NCBI RefSeq assembly: GCF_028372415.1
Contig: NC_092874.1
Span: 332,958,651 to 333,022,650 of the forward strand
Length of the DNA: 64,000 bases
Origin: Notamacropus eugenii
Lineage: Eukaryota > Chordata > Mammalia > Diprotodontia > Macropodidae
Reading direction: 5' to 3'
Part shown: one piece after another, positions 46,715 to 60,300 of the stretch
How the letters are laid out: each line of letters begins with the position of its first letter
Position numbering within the stretch: the first letter of the stretch is position 1
Translations under genes and position numbers: made by a program
Notes under the pieces: generated by a model
The model's database searches: none
Told to the model about the DNA's origin: nothing
Seen by the model: only the letters and a program-made list of their open reading frames with translations

Positions 46715-47700
46715 ACTGTATTGATGAACCTGGTTTTGGTCCCTAGAGAAGACCACCTTTCTAAGTGCTTATAAACCATGGGATTGCATGAGATTTTTTT
46801 GGCTATGAACAGAAGTTAACTTTAAAAGCATCCACCTTTTTTTCTAATTAAAAAAGACATTTGCCCATCTCTAATGCTTTAACATTCTCCAGTTTTTTAA
46901 AGACAGTGATAGCAATCACATCTGCAAGTTCTTTCATTTTTCTTAGATTTCAACTCTGTTACTGTTTTTGTTTTGTATTTCCCAGTCTGAAGATTATTCT
47001 TGGTAACAACAAACAAACAAACAAACCAGGAGTTAAGTAATTCTAATTTCTTGGCAATCAGTGGTCCTTTCCTTTTTTATGATCTCCTCTTAGACCTCAA
47101 TATATTTATTTTTAAGTTCTTGTTCTTATTCTAAGCCTCAGCTAATTCTGAGCCTTCGTGTTTCTGAAATTATTCTTACAGTTCCCATAAGTTCATTTTC
47201 ATTTACCTGTCCTTTTTTCTGTCTTCTCTATATATCCATGACATATTCTTATAGGACAGTGTTCCTCTTTGTTCACCTGTCCATGCTTCTATTTCCTGTA
47301 TATGTTTTTTAAAAAAATTTTATTTGATAAGTTCTATGTGGTCATATCAGTCTCCTTTGATTGATTTTGATTGTCCTTTTTTCCTTATTAGAATTTTTTT
47401 GTGTTTACATCACCAAAATTCTGATAAGAGTATCTCATCCCTCCTAAACTGTTGTCCCCTGTAGAACAAAGGCCATGGCAGTCCAGGATCCTTTGAAATC
47501 TTTCATCTTTCAACTATGTCTAGCTTTTCTTCTCCTTATATATCAAGAGCTCCATGTTGAAATGGTCACTTCTTCCTAAAAATCCCATTATTTCTACTTC
47601 AGTTGGTCAGAGTTGGATCCAGAGTAGCAGTTCTTATCACTTCTTCTACCTTAAGAATGTGGAAGAACCTTAAGAAGTTGTCTTCCAGGCAAGTCAAGCA
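46715..47700 (-). mobile_element. L3/CR1-type LINE, part 2 (antisense)
   Basis: It resumes with 'attgatgaacctggttttggtc', 'ctaagtgcttataaaccatgg' and 'gacatttgcccatctctaatgc', the complement of CR1/L3 ORF2 upstream of part 1. Further blocks continue to about 47690. Confidence 0.65.
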
Positions 47701-47702
47701 TT

Positions 47703-47703
<1 letters not shown>

Positions 47704-47759
<56 letters not shown>

Positions 47760-47910
47760 CTGAGACAGAGAGAGGAGAGGAACAGAGATAGTGAGATAGA
47801 GACAGTGAGACAGAGACAGAGAAATGAGAGAGACAGAAACAGAGACAGAGAGGAGAGAAACAGAGAGACAGACAGTGAGACAGAGAGACAGAGAGATGAG
47901 ACCGAAACAG
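47704..47910. repeat. (GA)n / GAGACA purine-rich microsatellite
   Basis: About 40 bp of pure GA passes into GAGACAGAGA-type units over 200 bp. It creates long spurious open frames on both strands. Confidence 0.95.
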
Positions 47911-50900
47911 AGAGATACTCATGCCTTCCTTTTCCTAGTTATCTCCTTAAAGCGATGGATATATACAAATATAGATATCTATATCTATTTTCACATCTGC
48001 TACTACTTACTCCCAGTAATCCTTCTACCCAATATCTGCCTTCTGAATAAAGCATACCCTTTCACTGCTATAGTCCAGTAATGAGTCACAAGTGCCAGTA
48101 ACATCCTGACACTCTGATGGACATTTTTTCATTGAGAATCATGTACTGAATGACCCAGCCAAACCGTTTTCCATGTTGTCTTCCCTATTAGATTATGAGC
48201 TCCTTGGGAGCAGGGCTTCTTTCTACCTTTGTGTTCCTAGAGCTTAGTGTTTGTTACAAAGCAGGTACTTAAATGCCTATCTCTTCCCTCCCAGTCTTTG
48301 CACCAGCTGTACTCATTGCTCTCCAGGAGCTCACAGTCCAATGGAAAATGCAGAAAAGGAAGCTGGAGGAGAGGGGGAAGTCCCCGAGTGTGAGCATGGT
48401 GTTGAAGTTTAAACCAAAGAGATCATTTAGGAGGTTCTGATATTTTCCAGGACTTGACTCTATCTACACTGGTGCCTGCGAAGAGGAGCATCTGGATTTA
48501 TTTATCATTTACACAGGAAAGTCTTCTTCTGTTTGGACTTCGTGCTGGATGGGCTCCCTGACATTTACGAACACCTCTGCTGAACACACATCTCTGTTTA
48601 ATGTCACTTGACACTAGAAGGTCAAGATGATGTTTCAAGTAATCTTTTATGATTTTTTTCACGTTGATGGGAGACACTTTGTTGGAGGAAAGCCTTTAAA
48701 ATGGTACTTTATACTGCAAATCAAACACTTTAAAAAAAGTCACTAATAAGCATTTGCTTTTATATTCTTCCTACCTTTCAGTTAGTCAGGACTATAAAGA
48801 TATGGTTTGCTGTAGTACGTTGTATGCAAAAGCCTGCTTATTTTCTTCTCAAATTTTCCTCAAAGATGACTTTCATTTGAATATAAATTTATAAAGACTT
48901 TACAAAGATGGCAAAGTTGGCATGGGACGTGGTAATTACTGATGTTTTCTTGTAGCCTTCTTTTGATAAAAAGGCCTACAATTTCTCTGAAGTGTTTGAT
49001 TACTTCCTTCTTTTAGGAATAACTGAGATGGAATTAGTTTTCCTTATTACTCAGGTACAATTGTACACTTTTGGGTAGACAGCTTACATGAGCAGTATTA
49101 TTACTGACCCTTCTCTTGCTAAGTCTTTCATGAAGAATTGGGCCTCTCTATTGACAGAGCTGTTCCTTTTCTGTGTCTGCTATTCAAGGCCCAACTCAAG
49201 TGCCATCTTCTTTATGAAGTCTTTCCTGACCCACTCTCAAACTGGGTAGGATCTTTCCCTCTGAATCTCCATAGCATTTTATTTGTACCTCACCTTATAG
49301 CACATCATATCTGGCTTTTTATTGTAAGTATCTGCATACTTGCCTGTTCCCCTTATTAATATAAATGACCTAAGAAGATGGAATTTCATTCTTCTTTGTA
49401 CACCTTCAATCACCTAAATGAACTGCACATAATAAGTAGATACTTAATATGTATCTTGAATTTAATTCTATGGCTCCTCTGGGTTATGTAAAGCAGAAGT
49501 GCCAAACTTGCTACTAGATTCAATTCAGATTGAAATGTAATTGAAAAATGTTTAACCAAACAAATAAAAATACAACACAACACAGATAATGTTAATTTGT
49601 GGTTTTCTAAGTCAATTATGAGTAAACTAATTTCTATTTTAGTTTGACTCTACTTATGTGCAGGGTAGTTTGAAAGTCATTATTGGTCAAAGGTTTTCAG
49701 AACATAATGCTTACCTTGAAAAAGTAAAAAAAGAATAAGCAAACTGAATATATGTTTTAGTTATAAATGTTGTACTAGAGTTACCTTTCCAAAATATAGG
49801 CCTAGAGGACTAAAATGCCATTTTTTGTGCCCTTTTCTCTGTTAATCAGCATCAGGGATAAGTTGGCAGAGATAAGATTAAAGCAATGCAACAAACAAGA
49901 TAATACAGACCACAAGATAAGGTCCCTATAGTAAAAACTGTAACCAATACCTCAGTGCTAAACATTACATGCAATTCTTACAGCAATATTTATTTAACAA
50001 ATATTTATTGAGCACCTACAATGTGGCAAAAACATTACATTTGCGAAGTAATTTACAAAAAATGTGTCCATATGTTATTGAACACGTATGTGAAATAGCA
50101 TGTTATCGTGGGAAAAATGCTGGACTTGTGGTTAGAAGACTCAGGCTGAAATCCCAGATCTCCTCCTTACTACCCGTGAGGCCTTGGGCAACTCACTTCA
50201 CTGCTCCAGGCCTCATTTTTCTCATCTGTAAAATGATGGTGTTAGACTAGAAAATCTCTTAAGATCCCTTCCAGCTCTAAAACCTACAACCCTATATTAA
50301 TTCATTTAATCTTTGCAACAACTGTAAGATAGGCAAATGAGCTACGATTATCACTATGTTACAGACAGGATGACTAAGGCCCGATAAAATGACTAATCCA
50401 AAGTCACCCAGCTAGTCAGGTGACAGACACAGACCCAGGGTCTAGGTTTTCTGGCACCCAATCTAGTGTATTTTCTACCATACTGCCACTGTCCATGACA
50501 CATTGTCATTGGCAAATTTTGGTTTTTAGTGGAACCTTTAGGTTGAAGGAAATATTATTAAATTATATCCTTTTGAAAAATATTTATTGAGTATAAATAC
50601 ATGTAAGTGTTAGGATATAACTTCATTAATGATTATAACTCAACTGTAATACTGAAGAAACCTTAGAATTATCCAGGTTTAAGACAAAAGCATAGGAAGA
50701 AAACCAATTTAAATATTGAAGATAGTGATGATTCACTGACATGAAGATACAACAAAACCTACATCTCAATTAAAGACATTTTAAATTAGTGTCTGATTTC
50801 ACAATGGTATACATATTTGAACTATTTTCAGAATTACAAGAATGGTCCAAAATAGTTTAATAATCTTGATAAGGAAGTAGGGTCTTATAAATACATCATT

Positions 50901-51250
50901 TCTTTTATCAAGTTATTAGGAAATTAAAGAATTTAAAGAAATCACATATCCTTGATTTTACTTAATTCAGAAATAAAATATAAATAAAGGAAAACTGAAG
51001 TCCTATATAACCACCAATATTTTACAGGTTTTTCTTTTGTAAGATGGAAGGAATTTTAAAATCTTACATAAAGAAAGTTCCTATTCAATGAATCAGTTCT
51101 CTAAATGAAAAAAAAAATAGTGTCCTAAACTTTTTCAGGGAAAGGAACAAGGATATGCAAATTGTTATGGTGACATTGCAAAGGCAAAATATTTCCCACT
51201 TTTCCATAACTTGTATTTATTATATATAGCATACTGTTAAAGACAGAGCT
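47910..51250. other. Intergenic sequence downstream of CHMP5
   Basis: Contains L2/SINE tail sequence (48175-48290 and 49130-49450), a hAT MITE (49496-49670), MIR-type SINEs (50090-50290 plus; 50295-50500 minus) and unassigned AT-rich sequence 50500-51250 that must include the CHMP5 3'UTR. An AATAAA lies on the minus strand at 51216-51221, only about 30 nt past the stop. If used it would give a very short 3'UTR, so a more distal signal is likelier. Confidence 0.5.
49496..49670. mobile_element. hAT MITE copy (gtgccaaac family)
   Basis: AGAAGTGCCAAACTTG, then GAAATGTAATTGAAAAATGTTT and 'aatacaacacaacacagataatgttaatttgtggttttctaagtcaattatg'. Same family as 36614-36818; the right end is degraded. 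Confidence 0.65.
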
Positions 51251-51301
51251 CTATGTAGCTGGAATCTGTGGCAGTCCAAATTCATCCACCAGGACACCAT
51301 C
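51251..51301 (-). CDS. CHMP5: CHMP5 last coding exon, residues 204-219 and stop
   Basis: Encodes [16 protein letters not shown] and TAG. Acceptor CCTCCTGCAG. Human ends ...IPAS, so only the last residue differs. Confidence 0.96.
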   Translation of the reverse strand, partial: DGVLVDEFGLPQIPAT

Positions 51302-54300
51302 CTGCAGGAGGAAAAAGATCTCTTAATATCACATATGTAAAAAATTTATAACCAATCATTAGCAAAAAACTTATTCCCAAAGTTCATCAAGCAAAACAAA
51401 CAATCCCCAATAATCAGTAAAGAGGGAAACAAAGGTGAAAACCTTTAAAGAAACGAGAAAAGAAATGGAAAAATGAAGCAATTAGGAACCAAGAAAGAAA
51501 TTCACAGTAGGAAAAGAGAAGAAAACAAAGAAGGTAGAACAGAGAACAGGGAAATACAGGAAAAAGAAGGAAAATAAAAGAGAAATACAATTGAAAAAAA
51601 GAGGGTATAATAGTTTAAAAGAGAAAAAACTGGGGAGACAAAGTCTTTTCCCTCTAATGTAACTTTTTAATTTAAATATATGTATGTATGTATTTATATG
51701 TATCTATTTTGTATACGTACACACATACAACACTTCATTTCCAAGTGAAGCATATTCCTTTCTTGTTCTCTTGAATCATTCCAACAAGTCATCTAAATTG
51801 AAACTACCTTCGCTAATACGCTACAGTAGACAATGACATTTTGTCATATTTCTGTTAATGATGAGTGTAGATTCCAGTAACTCAATTTGTACAGAAAGGT
51901 CAGGAGGCAAAGGTACATGGGATACCCATGTACCAAAACAGAGGAAGCTTTAGGACCTGGAAAAAGTCAGGATATAGTTTCCTCTCCCTCATTAAGAATT
52001 GGTCCTTTAGAAATCATAGCTAGGCCAGTCTTCCCAATTCATCCTATGTAAAGAGGAGGAAGGAACTGTTTTCGAGGATTGATAACCATTCCTTCTGACT
52101 GTACACCTCTTGGCTCTCTACCTTGGTAAAAAATAAAAACTAAACTCATGGTATGATATTAGGCTCCCCCCATGTTCTACCCCCTTCTCAATTCTCACCA
52201 CCTGACTGATGATGCCCTGAAATCTTTCAATAAGGAACAAAGCCTTTTAATATACAGTTAGAAGTTCAAGACCTCACGCAAAAAGCATATTAATGGGGAC
52301 TTCATTTATACTTAAGTGCAATCCCTTCACTATCCAATAAGTGTAAATGGCCAGTACAAAATGAGAGGCAGCACAATGAAGAGTGGAAGGACCTGGGCTC
52401 AAAGCTGGTTCTTCCACTTATTGCCTGTTTCTCTGGGCCTATTTCCTCCTCTATAAAATGAGGGAACTGGAAGAGATGAAACCTAAGGTCTCTTCCAATT
52501 CTAAGTCTATGTTCCTATGGAAAAAATTGAGAAAACTCAATATTTGGGAAATACTCAGCAAAGTAAATTGATTTTAAAACAAATTACATCAATAGATGGA
52601 GAAAAATATAAAAGTACACGTCAAAAACTGGCATCTTTTTTATGTTAACTTATCATGCTATGTTATCTTATCATGATAACATGGACTGCAGTGTTTACTG
52701 GATAGAAGTACTTCTGTATCAGTGTGCCATCACCTATTGGACTACATTTATATTCAACTGCAGGAAAACTGAATTAAGTTAAACTTGAGCTTAAAGGAAT
52801 AAAGACCGTACCACTTCTCACCATGATACTTCATAAGTGTTTTTCACATTCTCATATCTGATTGTCAGGAATAAAACTTTATTTTCCTATCAAAAAAAAT
52901 CTTCCCACCTTGTTTTTTGCATCACTGGGAACACCTTCAGGAATTGCTGGTGCAGATGCTGCTTCATCTAAGTAAGAGCTGTCTTCATCAGCTAAGAGCT
53001 CATCACCAAGTGCATCCAATTCTGAAAGAAAACCAATAAACTCTGTATTAACCAATCAACTTTCTAGAAAAAAATATATTTGAGAATAATATTAGATAAC
53101 AAAATGCCAAGACAGTTACAGTATTTTAGCAAATGTGAAGCAAGTGTGGAAAGGCATAAGAAATGCCTTTGATTCGTCTACATTAATTCATTTATTGAAC
53201 CTGTCTTATCCATTTGATTCAGTGCTCTGTATATTTTAGAAATGAGGCCTTTGTCACAGACACTGGTTGTAAAAATTCTCTCCTAGTTTTGTGGAAATCT
53301 CTCCATGGAGAACTGGCAGCATGTTGCTGTGGAAAAGAGGACTTAGTGGAGTCAGAGTCATAGGTTCAAGTCTAACGTCTGCCAACTCACTATCTCTGTG
53401 TGATCTTGGACAATTCACTTACCTACTATGGCCTCAGCTTCCTCATTTGTAAAATGAGGTTAGCTTAGACCGAAAGTTCTCAGAGCATGGTCTGGGGAAC
53501 TCCTACAGGTCCCAGAGACCCTTCCAGAGGGTCTGTACGGTCAAAACTATTTTCATAATAATACTAAGATGTTCTAATTTCTGATAAAGTAAATCTCAGT
53601 GGATATAACTTACATAAACAAAAGCTCTTGGGGGGGAAAAAGAAGTTCCTCAACAATTTTTAAGAATTTTAAGATGTATATTCAATATGGTACTAGAAAT
53701 GTTAGCTTCAGCAATAAGAGAAGAAAAAGAAATTGAAGGAATCTTCATCTTTGTAGATGATATGATGATATACTTAGAGAATCCCAGAGAATAATGTAAA
53801 AAAACTACTTGAAATAAAATAACTTTAACAAAGCTGCAGGATATAAAATAAACCCAAATAAATCTTCAGCATTCTTATATATTACTAACAAAGCCCAACA
53901 GCAAGGTTCAGAAAGAGAAATTCCATTTAAAATTATTGTAGACATTATAAAATATCTGGGAGTCTACCTGCCAAAACAAACCTAGGAACTATGTGAACAC
54001 AATTACAAAACACTTTTCACGCAAATAAAGTCAGATCTAAATAATTGGAAAAACTTCAGCTGCTTGTGGGTAGGCCAAGCTAATATAATAAAAATGACAA
54101 TTTTACCTAAATTAATTTACTTATTTATGCCAATCAAACTACCAAAAATTATTTTATACAGCTAGAAAAAATAATAACAAAATTCATCTGCAAGAACAAA
54201 AGGTTCAGAATATTAAGGGAATTAATGAAAAGAAATGTGGCCTACCCATACCAGATCTTAAATTTTACTATAAAGCAGCAATCATCAAAACTACTTGGTA

Positions 54301-57300
54301 CTGGCTACGACACAGAGTGATGGATCAGTGGAACAATTTAGGTACACAAGACACAGTAGTCAATGATTACAGTAATCTACTGTTTGATAAACACAAAGAC
54401 TCCAGCTTCTGGGATAAGAACTCCCTATTTGACAAAAACTGCTGGGAAAACTAGAAAACAGGATAGCAGAACTGGGCATTGACTAATTATCTTATATCGT
54501 ATAGCAAAATAAAGTCAAAATGGGTTCACAATTTAGATATAAAGGCTGATGGCTATAAGCAATCTGGGAGAGCAAGGAATAATTTACCTGTCAGATTTAC
54601 AGAGAAGGGAAGAATTTATGACCAAACAAAAGACAGAGAACATTATGAAATGTAAAGCAGATAATTTTAATTACATAAAACTGAAAAGTTTTTGTACAAA
54701 CAAAGCCAACGTAACCAAGATTGGGAGGGAAGAAGAAAACCGGGAAAGAATTTTTACAACCAGTGTCTCTTATAAAGGCCTCATTTCTAAAATATCTAGA
54801 AAACTGAGTCAAATTTGTAAGAGTACAAGTCATTCCTCAATTGGTAAATGGTCAAAGGATATGAAGAGGCAGTTTTCAGAGGAAGAAATTAAAGATATTA
54901 ATAGTTAGATGAAAAAATGCTGTAAATCACTACTGATTAGAGAAATGCAAATCAAAACAACTCTCAAGTACCACATCACACCTGTTCAGATTGTCTAACA
55001 TGACAAAATAGGAAAATGATAAATGCTGGAGAAAATGTGGAAAAAGTGGAACACTAATGCATTGGTGGTGGAGTTGTGAACTGCTTCAATCATTTTGGAG
55101 GGCAACCTAAAACTATGCCCAGAAGGCTATAAAAATATGCATACTCTTTGACCCAGCAATACCACTCCTAGGGCTGTACCCCAAAGAGATCATACAAATG
55201 GGAAAAGGACCCACATGTATAAAAATATTCATTTTGTGGTGGCCAAGAATCGGAAATTGAGGGGATAACCATCAACTGGGGAATGGCTGAACAAGTTGTG
55301 GTATATGAATGTAGTTGAATACTACTGTGCTATAAGAAATGATAAGGAGGTGAACTTCAGAAAAACCTGGAAAAACTTATATGAACTGTGATGATGAGTG
55401 AGGGGAGCAGAACCAGGAAAACATTTTACACAGTTACAGCCATATGGTGCGATGACTAACTTTGATAGACTTGGCTCTACTCAGCAATGCAAGGTACTCA
55501 GACAACTCCAAAAGAGTCATGATGGAAAATGCTACCCACATCCAGAGAAAGAATTATGGAGTCTGAATACAGACCGAAGCTCACTATTTGCTCTTTTTTG
55601 TTTTGTTTCTTCTTTCTTGTAGTTCATTCCATTGGTTCTAATTCTTCTTTGCAACATGACTAATGTGAAAATATGATTAATGTGAATGTATATGTAGAGC
55701 CCATATTGGATCGCATGCTGTCTTAGGGAGGAGAGAGGCCGAAGGAAGGGAGGAGAAAATTTGGAACTTAAACGCTTGTAGAACTGAATGTTGCAAACTA
55801 AAAATTAATTATTTTTTAAAAAGAATTTAAAAAATGTAAAGGGAGTCCTGAGACCAAAAAGTTTGATGACTTAGAACTTACAGTTCTAAGTCTATGAAAT
55901 TATAATAACTGTTGGATCAGAACAATATAGTTTCACAGCTGGCCAGACCTCAGAGTTCATCTAGTTCAACCCCATCATTCTGCAGATGAGGAAACTGAGG
56001 ACATAAAGGTTAAATGGCTTGCCCACAGTCACAATGTTACATACATTGTGGCTAAGCCCCATCCTGAAACAGTTATGACACAACCGATAATTAAACACAC
56101 AAATCCTTTCTGTTCTTTGCCTGAGTAAACCAGAAACTAGTGTTCCATATTAGGTGGTGCTCATTTTTCTGGCCAGGGACTATGGTACAAAGGGTTAGTG
56201 AGAGAGTGGTACAGTCTTGAGCAAAAGTGTCAGACATGTGGCCTGCACCAGATTAAAATGTAATTGAGAAATATTTAACATAAAAATACAATAAAACATA
56301 GATAATTTAACATTTTAAAACTGTTAATAAACAGCCTATGGGGATTGTTATGTATGGCTTAATGGCCTCCATTTTTATTTGAGTTCCACATGACTAGTCT
56401 TAAGGACACCCTCATTTGCCTACCTAACGAAGGGAAAAGTTGTTGGGAGGAATGAGATATATCTATAAAATCAGTTTCTTGTAAAGATCTAATTTAAGTT
56501 TTTATATTTTGTATTTTGGCCCAAGAAAACACTTCATGTTTATGACTTGTTTCCTGTGGAACCTAATTATGATCACTGTAGTCTTGTTTCAACTCATGTC
56601 ATTGTTGATTAGATGACTTTTGCTGGTATCCTTGCTCTCTTGGTTGCCTATTCATGTGTGTATTTCTTATTTTCTCTACTAGCTGGTAATCTCCTACAGG
56701 GAGGGCCTTGTGGATCTGAAATCAGGACCTCAGTTCAAATGCTAGCTCTGCCACTTACTGTGTTGTGTAAATTACTTGGAATAAGCAATAATTTTGATAA
56801 TGATTTTATAATGGCAAAGATCATGTATGTATGCTTCCACTGGCACTAAGCTGACTCATAATATCTGACCCCAAGGGAAACTGGATTAAGCTGGTTTCCC
56901 ACCTTAATTATGATTAGCTCCCAGTCAGACAAGTGCTGGATTTTGTACCATACACATGGGTTTCATTACTCTCCTTTGTTGTGTTTTAAATTCTATGGTT
57001 TGTAAGGATGGATACCATGCTAAGGAAACACGCAAAAGTTATAGTGCTTAAAGAGCAACTGCAAACCCATGATGAAAACAGGAGCACTGAAGCACAAAGG
57101 AAAGTGGTTAGAAACCAAAAACAATGTTCCAACCTGACAAAATATTACTGCAACAGTCCTTAGAAAACCATTAAGGACTTTCTGAGAGGCCTGGAAGTTA
57201 AAAGGGGTGATTATTGATTTCTCAACAACAGGGCTTCTTAACCTGATGTCCATTATCATTTTTAAAAAATTATTTTGACTTTAAAATTTGATTAATTAAA

Positions 57301-60300
57301 AATTATTTTGACATTTCAATATAATCGGTCTCCTTATTTTATCAATTTAAAAACACTATGCTGAGGAGTTCATAGGCTTCACAAAGCAGCCAAAGGGCCC
57401 AAAGCACAAAAAAGGTTAAAAACTGGTGTTTTAAAGTATGGCATGAACTTCTTGAAGTTGGTAGAACAGTGAGATGATCAGTTTTTCAAAAAGATGCTAA
57501 TCACTTCCATGAAGAAAAAAAACATGTTGTGGGCAAAATAAGAAAACTGAAATCTTGAAGAACAAAGGAAAAAAGGAAACTTTTGCTGATGAACTAAATT
57601 TTTGTTCAAGATTATACCAACATTGCTGTGAGAAAGGTCAGATGGACCTGTGAGAGCTGGGCAACTTTATCAGATTTTTAAAACATTAATCCCACTCCCA
57701 CCCCTTCTACTGCCCACAAAAAAAGTTTAAGGGATTTTAAAAAATATTTCCAATGAGATTGGAAGTCTTTTTTCTACTAAGAAAATGATGAATATATTGA
57801 TACACTGAGAAGCAGCACTGACTAGGAGTTACAGAAATTCACAAATGGAGATAAAATACTGCAAACTGCCTTACAGCATCAGGAAAAATTAAGAAATTTA
57901 TCTAAGAGACGGATATAAATTTAGTTCAATAGCTTAGGAAATCATCTGATTTAAATCAGTCTGAAAACATACAGGCTATAATCAAAGCCAGAGTTTCAAA
58001 AATGGATTTATCAACGATAAGTTTAATATCCAATATGATAAAATTGATAAAAGTGATAAAGAATTAAAGAATGTGTCAAGATCTTGTGAATCTAACGCCA
58101 AATCAAGTAAAAGAAAGGAATCCAGCAAAAGAAAAATAAATTTCATTTGAAAAGGTTTTTAAGATGTAAAATTGTAAGGTTTATTGTATATTAGTACATT
58201 TAGTTATTTTATATTTTCCAAGCTCATCTGCACATCATCATGCTGACTGTAACCTAAGGCAGATCTACCAGAGTCACAATTTCCTCATCTATAAAATAAG
58301 TTTTGAATTAGATAAATTTAAATTTATGAACCTATGAAACAGTAAGTATTAAATGAATCCAATACCACAAATATTTATTATGCAAGTATTAAGGTTGACT
58401 AATGGATAACAATTTGTATACATTTAAGTTAAATTGTCATGTACCTCAAGGTGCACATTCCACATAACCTTTGGAAACACGACTTCCAAAAGAGGAGAGT
58501 GCACTGAACACTTTCTACTACATATAAGGCACTGAGCTAACTGATATTCTTTAGAATAGGATTTAGATTTGAATCCAAAGAAGAAACAAGAATCACTAAG
58601 GGTTCTTTTTTCCTTTATGGTAATTATTTTTGAATTGTTCAGAAAAAAGTGCTACATGTAGACAGATACATATTATGGAGAGAGAATAAAATCCTACTTG
58701 TAACTTCAGCTTTGCACAGTCCCTTGTCTTCAGCACCAAATTCTGTTCATTTTCAAAACTGTGAAATTCTAAATGATTGACTTAATATTTCTTCTTCATT
58801 TATGCTTTAGAGAATTAAAAAGTGAGGGTGGAAGAAGACTTGAACAAGTTGAATACAGAGGTATGATTAAATAAAATTCAAGCTCAAAGGTAGTTTTATA
58901 TTTACTGGTAGCAAAATGAGTTGAATTAGAGAAATGGATCATACAACTGCAGAGGATTCAGGATAAACAATGGTGCCACAGAGAGTCTACAAAGGACAAA
59001 TGGACAAGAAGGGGAACACCCCAGGAGAAAATGCAAAATGACCAATTAAAAGAAGTAAAAGTAACAGTAATCATGATTATTATAAAGATAATTATTATAA
59101 ATAAAATTATAAATTATATAAAATATAAATATTACAAAATCATGATATATTAGAAATGATAAATATGATAAAATAAAATATAAAAAATATATAAATTATA
59201 AATATTATAAATTATATAATGCTTTGCATTTTATTTAATGTAATCCTCATATAATCCTGTGAAACAGGCAATGTAAATACTATTATCATCCCCATTTTAT
59301 AGCTTTATGGTGGGGAGATTGAAGCTTAGAGATTAAGTGACTTGCCAAAGGTCACAGAGCTAATATGAGAACTGAGATTCAAATCCAGGGATCTCCTTCC
59401 TTCAGGTGTAGAATTCCTTCCATTACTCCATGCTTCCCCATTGGTAATAATGTTTTGAATAAACAAAGGGTGAAAAAAAAGATCATGGAAAATATGTTAA
59501 GAGGAAGAAGGAAGTATGAAGTAGAATGGTAAAGGAATCTAAAGAAATTAAAAGAAAAACATTCCATAAAATTGCGGAGTTTGAGGGGACTAGAATTTCA
59601 CAATGTCCAATGGTCTACCTGTCCAATACAAGGAAACCTCTGACTGAGGCTGGTCCTCTTGGCCTCTTTCCATAATATTTCTTTTCTTTCTTTCTCCTTT
59701 ACTGACTCTAAAGAAAAGGGAATTGAAGAAACAAATAGAGACAGGAAAAAGAAAATCTGTACTTCCAGAAAAGGCAAGAAAGGATTAACAATGGAAAATG
59801 TATGAAAATCATCTGAAGGTTCTCAGGGACACCTGCCTCCCTAATTCTTCCTTGTGAGTTTCAATTAATGCGACAGCTGCTAAATGGAAAAAATAACTAA
59901 AATTCTTGACATTTCTGTTTCATATTCTCTTTCCCTTGAATTATCTTGCCTTATCTCATGGAAAACTGGCAGCCCCAAGCACTGAATATTAAGAACCATG
60001 AACAGCTGATTGTTACTCACCTGCCTCTAGGTCATCTTCATCTATCTCTGGGGTTCCGTAACTCCGGCTCAATGCTTCTTGGATTTCATTTGCATCTTCC
60101 ATCATATCTTCCAATTGGTCTTGTATATCCTAAATAAATTTTTAAAAAAGCGTTTATTCACATACTTCTTTCTGTACCTACCCCCTTCAAATTTAAGAAA
60201 ATGACCAGATTTTTCTTCTGCCAGTGAGTTCATTAATTAGTTTGTTAGCAGCAGGAGGAGCTATTCTAAGTTAAATGATGAAGAGAAAATTTAATGGGAC

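Larger units (their letters stand above)
53022..60020 (-). other. CHMP5: CHMP5 large intron
   Basis: Holds an antisense L1 scrap (53165-53290), an MIR-type SINE (53320-53480), a sense L1 3' half (53660-55830), an MIR-type SINE (55915-56060), a hAT MITE (56219-56402), a coding-like relic (57000-58150) split by another hAT MITE (57229-57428), an AT-only run (59080-59220) and an MIR-type SINE (59225-59430). The parts 56410-57000, 58150-59070 and 59440-60010 are unassigned. Confidence 0.65.

Noticed and set aside
47701-48081. Arg/Glu/Thr-rich open frames on both strands
   Set aside because: Produced by the GA/GAGACA microsatellite.
51216-51221. AATAAA on the minus strand just after the CHMP5 stop
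   Set aside because: It would leave a 3'UTR of only about 50 nt. It was not called as the functional signal without transcript data.
54549-54908. 119-codon plus-strand open frame
   Set aside because: It is a surviving piece of L1 ORF2, not a host gene.
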